Assembly: GCA_947259095.1 (NCBI GenBank)
Contig: CAMYLA010000009.1
Location: 62,001-126,000 of the forward strand
DNA length: 64,000 nt
Reading direction: 5' to 3'
Source: an uncultured Acidimicrobiaceae bacterium
GTDB lineage: Bacteria; Actinomycetota; Acidimicrobiia; Acidimicrobiales; SZUA-35
Shown: one piece after another, positions 59,625 through 64,000 of the stretch
How positions within the stretch are numbered: position 1 is the stretch's first letter
Layout of the letters: every line of letters begins with the position of its first letter
The notes under the pieces: generated by a model
Told to the model about the DNA's origin: nothing
Database searches by the model: none
Seen by the model: only the letters and a program-made list of their open reading frames with translations
Program-made: the position numbers and the translations under genes

Positions 59625-60455
59625 TCAGTCTTCGGGCGGTGGCGGGCGATGAACGAAGACCGGGCAGTCGGCGTGACGGACCACGTCCATGGTCACACTG
59701 TCGGAGGTCAGCCGGTTGAGGCCCGAGCGGCCATGGGTCGACATGGCGATCAGCGAGGCATTGCACCGTCGCCCGAGGTCGGCGATCTCCCGGGCCGGGT
59801 CATGCCCGTGGACCACGTCGTGCCGGGTGCTCTCACCGGTCACCGATGCCACTGCGGCGGCCAGGTCGGCCAGTCCGGCCGTGCCGGCCGACAGGTCCGT
59901 CTCGGACGACGGGCTGGTCGCTGCCCGATCGCGATCCGACTCGCTGACCGTGACCAGCTGCGCCTCGACACTGATGGCCTTGGCCAGCTGCGCTGCAGGC
60001 CGGACCACGGTCTCGCCGAACCGGGAGCCTCCAACGGCGATCAACATCGGTCCGGTCGGCCACTCGGCACCGGTGCCAACCCCGGGACCGAGCATGATCA
60101 TCGGGCTTCCCACCAGCCGGAGAACCTCTTCTGCGTGGTTGGGGACGAGTCCGGCACTACGTCCCCTGCCCCAGGTACCCATCACGATCAGGGTGTTTTC
60201 GACCCGATCGAATTCACTGGCGATGTCCTCGGCAACGCCGGAGGACATGGAGCGGATGTCGACCTTCGGGCGGCTTTGCAGGCTCGCCACCTGCCGCCCG
60301 ATGATGTGCTCCACCCCCGAGGTGATCTGCCCCGGCTCGATCAGGGTCAGGGCCTGGAGCTCGCAGCGGAAAAGCCCGGCCAGCCGCTCGCCGATCCGCA
60401 GCGCCTCGCTCGCCAGGCCGCTGCCGTTGATCGGCACGAGGACTCGCCTGAACAT
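59625..60455 (-). CDS. universal stress protein with two UspA domains
   Basis: A 276-residue tandem UspA protein. The first domain starts RRVLVPINGSGLASEALRIGERL and has TLIVMGTWGRGRSAGLV; the second starts GPMLIAVGGSRFGETVVRPA and ends SLIAMSTHGRSGLNRLTSDSV with CPVFVHRP. The second keeps the ATP-binding G-x2-G-x9-G(S/T) pattern; the first is diverged (GTWGRGRSAGLVPNHAEEV). Members bind ATP or cAMP and respond to hypoxia or starvation. Ribosome site ggaagga. Confidence 0.87.
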   Translation of the reverse strand: MFRRVLVPINGSGLASEALRIGERLAGLFRCELQALTLIEPGQITSGVEHIIGRQVASLQSRPKVDIRSMSSGVAEDIASEFDRVENTLIVMGTWGRGRSAGLVPNHAEEVLRLVGSPMIMLGPGVGTGAEWPTGPMLIAVGGSRFGETVVRPAAQLAKAISVEAQLVTVSESDRDRAATSPSSETDLSAGTAGLADLAAAVASVTGESTRHDVVHGHDPAREIADLGRRCNASLIAMSTHGRSGLNRLTSDSVTMDVVRHADCPVFVHRPPPPED

Positions 60456-60579
60456 GTTGTCCTTCCGATCTCCCGGAACACCGGCTGCTTCCCGGATCCG
60501 AGGCTCTCCTGCCCCAATCGTTCGGGAGCGCGAACGATTTCCCTAGAGGCAAACGTCCCCTGCCCCGAATCGTCGACGG

Positions 60580-61038
60580 TCAGGCCCGGAACAACGACCT
60601 CCGGGCGAAGAAGAGCGTGAGGAGGATGATCGTGGCGACCACAATGGACAGGACGACCTCGATTGCCAACGTCCCTTGAGCGAAGAATTCGCTGATGAAG
60701 TCGAAGAGCCCAAGGCCCAGGAGCAGGACGTAGCCTGTCCGCTCGTTCTTGAACTGGAGTCGTGCCGAGATTGCGAAGAGCACGCCGACGGCGGAGCCGA
60801 CCACCATCAGTGGAACATGATGGATGACGACCGAGTCACGTATGCCACCCAGGTCGACGGCGAAGGCGTACGTCACAAAGAGGTGCTGGACAACCTTCTC
60901 GACCGACAGGACCAGCAGCAGAATCTTGGCCGGCGAACGTTTTGTGGACGTCCCGATGCTCGGATCCGTCCCACGGCGTTCAGAACGGTGGTCGGCCGAC
61001 CCGGTTGCCCCGATGGGGCCTTCGCAAGGGAGAGGCAT
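60580..61038 (-). CDS. small four-helix membrane protein, unknown function
   Basis: A 152-residue protein with a polar 37-residue N-terminus and four hydrophobic segments (ILLLVLSVEKVVQHLFVTYAF; VPLMVVGSAVGVLFAISA; GYVLLLGLGLFDFISEFF; AIEVVLSIVVATIILLTLFF). Charged residues within the first helix (Glu, Lys, His) could be functional. No family recognised. It follows another small membrane protein gene by 12 bp on the same strand, so both are probably co-transcribed. Confidence 0.6.
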   Translation of the reverse strand: MPLPCEGPIGATGSADHRSERRGTDPSIGTSTKRSPAKILLLVLSVEKVVQHLFVTYAFAVDLGGIRDSVVIHHVPLMVVGSAVGVLFAISARLQFKNERTGYVLLLGLGLFDFISEFFAQGTLAIEVVLSIVVATIILLTLFFARRSLFRA

Positions 61039-61050
61039 TCGTGGCTGCCC

Positions 61051-61257
61051 TCAGGATCGGATGGCCTTCGGCCCCCGCAGCACTCGGGCCGGCAGGGCGA
61101 GGACGGCACCGACCAGATCGAGCAAGGCCTTCATCGAGATGCCGACCAGCCGGAGGGGCAGGCTCACGAGCCAGACGATGGGATACAGGATCAGGGCCAG
61201 CAGGGCAAGGGGCCAGGCGACGATGAGGAGCACCAACCAGAGCAAGAACGTCAGCAT
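61051..61257 (-). CDS. small membrane protein, unknown function
   Basis: A 68-residue protein that is almost entirely hydrophobic: FLLWLVLLIVAWPLALLALI and LYPIVWLVSLPLRLVGISMK, then an amphipathic segment and a basic tail. It resembles small membrane proteins seen throughout actinobacteria with no assigned role. It precedes the four-helix protein by 12 bp. Confidence 0.55.
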   Translation of the reverse strand: MLTFLLWLVLLIVAWPLALLALILYPIVWLVSLPLRLVGISMKALLDLVGAVLALPARVLRGPKAIRS

Positions 61258-61630
61258 GTCGTTTTCGGGTTCCTTCCCACTCGGCAGCCCGGCTGCTGCT
61301 CGATCGGTCGTGCCGCAGCGCCGGATCTCAACCTAGGGGTGACATAGGCGCCGAACCAGAGTCCGAAGTCCCCAGGCGATCGCCGGCGGCCGACCCGGCT
61401 GGGACGCCAAACCGTAGCCGGGCGGAGGTGGTCTTCGACACGGCCCACTCGGGATGACGAGCCAGGATCGCCCACTCCTCCTCGGTCGGTCGCCCGTCCT
61501 TGTTCACCGAAATCAAGGGCTTCGACGAGGAGGCCAGAATCCGGCAATTGCACGGCCCGGACGACGACAAGATCGTCTACTGGAAATCGCTCGCCACCGC
61601 CTGACCGATCTTCTGGTCGGCCGTCGAGGA
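61258..61630. other. 373-bp gap without a confident gene
   Basis: A short minus-strand frame (61328-61570, TTG start) contains GRPTEEEWAILARHPEWAV, which faintly recalls an HD-GYP segment, but it is stopped 9 nt upstream and lacks any other motif. Nothing else is recognised. It may be a gene relic or the promoter region of the small membrane pair. Confidence 0.35.
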
Positions 61631-62518
61631 TCAGCGTTTCCGGTTGCGAACGTCTTCGGCGGTAGCGGCCACGCAGTAGGCCGGCTGGCGAATGAGGGCC
61701 ACGGGCGTCGTGACCGCCCAGCGCTCGACCAGCCCCGCCACCGCAGCACCGGCGGCCAGGACCAGCCCACCGAACACCGCATCGAGCCAGTAGTGGTTCG
61801 CCGTGACCACCACGGCGAACAGTGTGACGATCGGATAGGCCATAGCGGCAACTCGCACCCACCGACCAGGGCGGCGGGACAGCACGACGGCGGCGCACCA
61901 GAGGCTCCAGGCGATATGCAGGCTCGGCACCGCAGCGTACTGATTCGAAACGGACTCCATGGCCTGGGAGTCGAACGTCCACAGGCCACCAACCTCGGCG
62001 ATCGTGTCGACCAGTGCGGGGCCCGCACAGGCACCATAGGCGCCACAGTCGGCCAACAAGCGGGGCGGCATCACCGGGAACAGGCTGAACCCGACGATGC
62101 CCAGCGCCGTTGTTGCGGCGAGCGTGTTGCGCCAGCGCCGGTATTGGTCTGGAAGCTTCAGGAACAGCCAGGCCAGCGTCGCTCCCGTGACGATGAAGTG
62201 GAACGTGCCGTAGAAGACGTTGAGTGACCAGATGAACGGCCGCCAGCCAAGGAAGAAGGTTTGGAGCTCCGTCTCGAAGAAGAGCCCGACCGATCGCTCC
62301 ATGGCAATGATGGTGTGGGCGTTGTCATAGGCAACCGACGGCGAAACGAAAGCCGAGCCGAACCTGTTCCGGGTCGCCGAGTAGGCCAGGTAGAACACGC
62401 CGATGAAGGCCAGTTCGGCGGCGACCCGACGGGCCCGGGTCCGCGGCCGGCCGCCCCCACCTACTGGGAGATCAGCACCTCTGATTTCGTGGGATGCGTG
62501 GAGCGACGTGGGAACCAT
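61631..62518 (-). CDS. PAP2-superfamily membrane phosphatase/transferase
   Basis: A 295-residue integral membrane enzyme of the PAP2_3 group, related to inositol-phosphoceramide synthase-like and phosphatidic-acid phosphatase proteins. VPSLHIAWSLWCAAVVL contains the C2 P-S-L-H motif, and ANHYWLDAVFGGLVLA the C3 His-x3-Asp motif. Six hydrophobic segments are evident. It removes or transfers a phosphate or phospho-alcohol group on a lipid, with the active site facing outside. The ATG at 62518 is preferred to a TTG 6 nt upstream. Divergent from the secreted EEP-family gene. Confidence 0.83.
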   Translation of the reverse strand: MVPTSLHASHEIRGADLPVGGGGRPRTRARRVAAELAFIGVFYLAYSATRNRFGSAFVSPSVAYDNAHTIIAMERSVGLFFETELQTFFLGWRPFIWSLNVFYGTFHFIVTGATLAWLFLKLPDQYRRWRNTLAATTALGIVGFSLFPVMPPRLLADCGAYGACAGPALVDTIAEVGGLWTFDSQAMESVSNQYAAVPSLHIAWSLWCAAVVLSRRPGRWVRVAAMAYPIVTLFAVVVTANHYWLDAVFGGLVLAAGAAVAGLVERWAVTTPVALIRQPAYCVAATAEDVRNRKR

Positions 62519-62829
62519 GGCCAAAGAGGTGGAATCTACGATTCGATTGTAGCTGGCATGTGGTCGCAGATCCCGGTCATCATGGTACCCGTCTCCACCG
62601 TGGGGACCGTCCGAGCAGCCACTTCGCGCCCGACGCCGGTCCCCGGTTCAGCCGTGGAACCGTCGAATCAACCATTCCGGACAGCCCGGATACCCCATGA
62701 CCAGGAAGAACGAGCGGACCAGGTGGGCGACGCTGGGAGGTACCTCAGCACGGATAGGCAAGAATCTTCTTGCGATCTGAACGAGCTGCTGATAGAAACC
62801 TCTTCTCGGCGGACCCAGGAGGGGCAAGA
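62519..62829. other. 311-bp divergent intergenic region
   Basis: It must hold the promoters of the PAP2 gene (leftward) and the EEP-family gene (rightward). TAGATT lies near 62535 on the minus strand, 14 nt before the PAP2 ATG, and is a possible -10 box. A 16-bp palindrome is annotated separately. No gene is seen. Confidence 0.5.
62758..62773. promoter_or_regulatory. 16-bp palindrome, candidate operator
   Basis: GCAAGAAtcTTCTTGC has perfect 7-bp arms and a 2-nt centre. It lies about 57 bp upstream of the EEP-family start codon, where a dimeric regulator could act. The local sequence is AT-richer than usual here. Confidence 0.4.
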
Positions 62830-64000
62830 ATGCGGCGGAGCATCATCGCGGTTGTAACAGGGCTGTTCTTACTTTTGGGGGTGGTGGCAGCGCCGGCCGA
62901 GGCCGACGGTCACCGCGCCGGCAACCCGAACGTGATGACGCAGAACCTTTACGTCGGGGCCGACCTGTTCAGGTTGTTCGACCCGAATGTCAGTCCGCTG
63001 GACATCCTGGCGACGATCCAGCAGACGAACTTCGAGGAGCGAGCCGCAACCATCGCCCGGAAGATCGACAACAGGAACCCCGACCTCATCGGGCTGCAGG
63101 AGGTCTCCGACCTCAGCGTGACGTTCCAGACCCCCACCGGACAGGACGGCGCGTTGGAGTGCAACCGGCTCGAGCCAGGCCCACCGGTGCCGGGCCTTCC
63201 GAATTTCGATTATCTCGGGATCCTGCTCGACGCCCTGAGCGATGTCGGGGAGCACTACGTCGTGCCCTCGGACGGGAAAACCGAGGCGATCGCCACGAAC
63301 GCCCAGGTCTCGCTCCCGTTCGACGTCGAGACTCCTGACGGCGGGACCATCCCCGTCTGTGGGAACCTGGTCGATCGCGACGTGATCCTGGCCCGAGTCG
63401 ACGACGACGTCTCGACGTCCAATCCCCAGAGCGGCAACTTCGCGGTCAACTTGACGGTGCCGCTGCCCAAGCCGTTGCCGGTGGTCGAGTTCACTCGCGG
63501 CTGGACGACGATCGAAGCAACGGTTCGAGGAGCGACGTTCATCTTCGCCAACACCCACCTGGAGGTGGCGCCTGAGGAGGGCGGCCTGTGTCCACCACTT
63601 CCGCCGCCCGACGGCTTTCCGTGCCAGATCCTCCAGGCCCAGGAGCTGGTCGGCAAGGTGCTGACCGATACGTCCTTGCCAACGATCCTGGTCGGCGACT
63701 TCAACGCCGAGCCCGGGACTCCCGCCTACAACATCATCGCCGGTGCTGGATTCGCCGATGCCTGGGACATCCGCCTGCTGGGCATCCTTCAGCAGGAGAA
63801 CACCTGCTGCCAGGACGAAGAGCTGATGAACAAGTTCTCTGCGCTCAGTCAGCGCATCGACATCATCTTCATCCGGGTCGACGGCAAGGCGGGGTCGCTG
63901 TCGACGGTCGTCTTCGACCGGTTCTGGGAGAAGACACCCTCGGGGTTGTGGCCATCTGATCACGCAGGGGTCATCGCTCGGCTCTTCTATGGGGATCGCT
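62830..64000 (+). CDS. secreted endonuclease/exonuclease/phosphatase-family protein (cut by window edge)
   Basis: The first 390 codons of a gene that runs off the right edge. A signal peptide (SIIAVVTGLFLLLGVVAAPAEA) is followed by NVMTQNLYVGADLF, the EEP opening. The catalytic motifs are all present: LIGLQEVSDL, FANTHLEVAP, LVGDFNAEPGTPAY, QRIDIIFIRVDG and GLWPSDHAGVIARLF. It hydrolyses a phosphodiester outside the cytoplasm, for example DNA, sphingomyelin or a phosphoinositide; the substrate is unknown. A strong ribosome site (ggagggg) precedes the ATG. A C-terminal tail may continue beyond the window. Confidence 0.85.
   Translation, partial: MRRSIIAVVTGLFLLLGVVAAPAEADGHRAGNPNVMTQNLYVGADLFRLFDPNVSPLDILATIQQTNFEERAATIARKIDNRNPDLIGLQEVSDLSVTFQTPTGQDGALECNRLEPGPPVPGLPNFDYLGILLDALSDVGEHYVVPSDGKTEAIATNAQVSLPFDVETPDGGTIPVCGNLVDRDVILARVDDDVSTSNPQSGNFAVNLTVPLPKPLPVVEFTRGWTTIEATVRGATFIFANTHLEVAPEEGGLCPPLPPPDGFPCQILQAQELVGKVLTDTSLPTILVGDFNAEPGTPAYNIIAGAGFADAWDIRLLGILQQENTCCQDEELMNKFSALSQRIDIIFIRVDGKAGSLSTVVFDRFWEKTPSGLWPSDHAGVIARLFYGDR

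Overview
The window is a 64 kb stretch of a high-GC chromosome from an aerobic actinobacterium. The gene content fits Acidimicrobiia (Ilumatobacter-like lineages) best: many SDR oxidoreductases, acyl-CoA dehydrogenases, thiolases, a CoA-transferase, P450s, an LprG/P55-type lipoprotein-transporter pair and an ArfA-like TM-BON-OmpA protein. Transcription also looks actinobacterial. At least eleven genes have a TANNNT -10 box ending 6-8 nt before the start codon, the layout of leaderless mRNAs, and GTG and TTG starts are frequent. The genus is an inference. No rRNA, tRNA, CRISPR array, prophage or intact insertion sequence was seen.

Layout. 1-8.4 kb: EamA transporter (cut by the edge), GNAT, alpha/beta hydrolase, hydroxyacid-oxoacid transhydrogenase, then a leftward choline-sulfate unit (choline dehydrogenase betA, choline sulfatase betC, D-aminoacylase-type amidohydrolase). 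8.4-21 kb: a lipoprotein L,D-transpeptidase, SDRs, Gfo/Idh/MocA and cupin genes, a DUF3754 membrane protein, a thioesterase, a thiolase/DUF35 pair whose thiolase has Ser at the usual Cys position, an orphan molybdopterin oxidoreductase and a serine hydrolase. 21-30 kb: a leftward catabolic run (frameshifted sulfatase, acyl-CoA dehydrogenase, PhyH dioxygenase, two P450s, SDR, MFS exporter). 30-34 kb: CoA-transferase, DinB-like, RidA-like and a canonical thiolase, then a decayed MOSC remnant in an AT-richer patch.

34.5-37.6 kb holds a 1052-residue protein: a long disordered cytoplasmic region, one membrane helix, BON, a peptidoglycan-binding OmpA domain, and a BMP/PnrA-type ligand-binding domain. 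I know of no family with this full architecture.

38-49 kb is the most system-like region. It has four ATP-grasp ligases (three are paralogues), a GCS2 carboxylate-amine ligase, a fusion of a peptidase-S51/GATase-like domain with an esterase, a second esterase, and a double-HTH regulator. It is arranged divergently around one short promoter region. The rightward operon opens with an 11-codon leader ORF. Before its last gene it has a staircase of three mini-ORFs joined by ATGA overlaps, two of them created by a 26-bp tandem repeat. The content predicts stepwise amide/peptide-bond synthesis of an unknown small molecule or peptide tag, with hydrolases for trimming, release or immunity.

49-64 kb: MaoC hydratase pair, an SDR/nitroreductase/thiolase/acyl-CoA dehydrogenase operon for acyl-CoA degradation, an internally deleted luciferase-like monooxygenase, the LprG-P55-like pair with a SOUL protein, a Na+/Ca2+ exchanger, a double universal stress protein, small membrane proteins, a PAP2-family enzyme, and a secreted endonuclease/exonuclease/phosphatase-family protein cut by the right edge.
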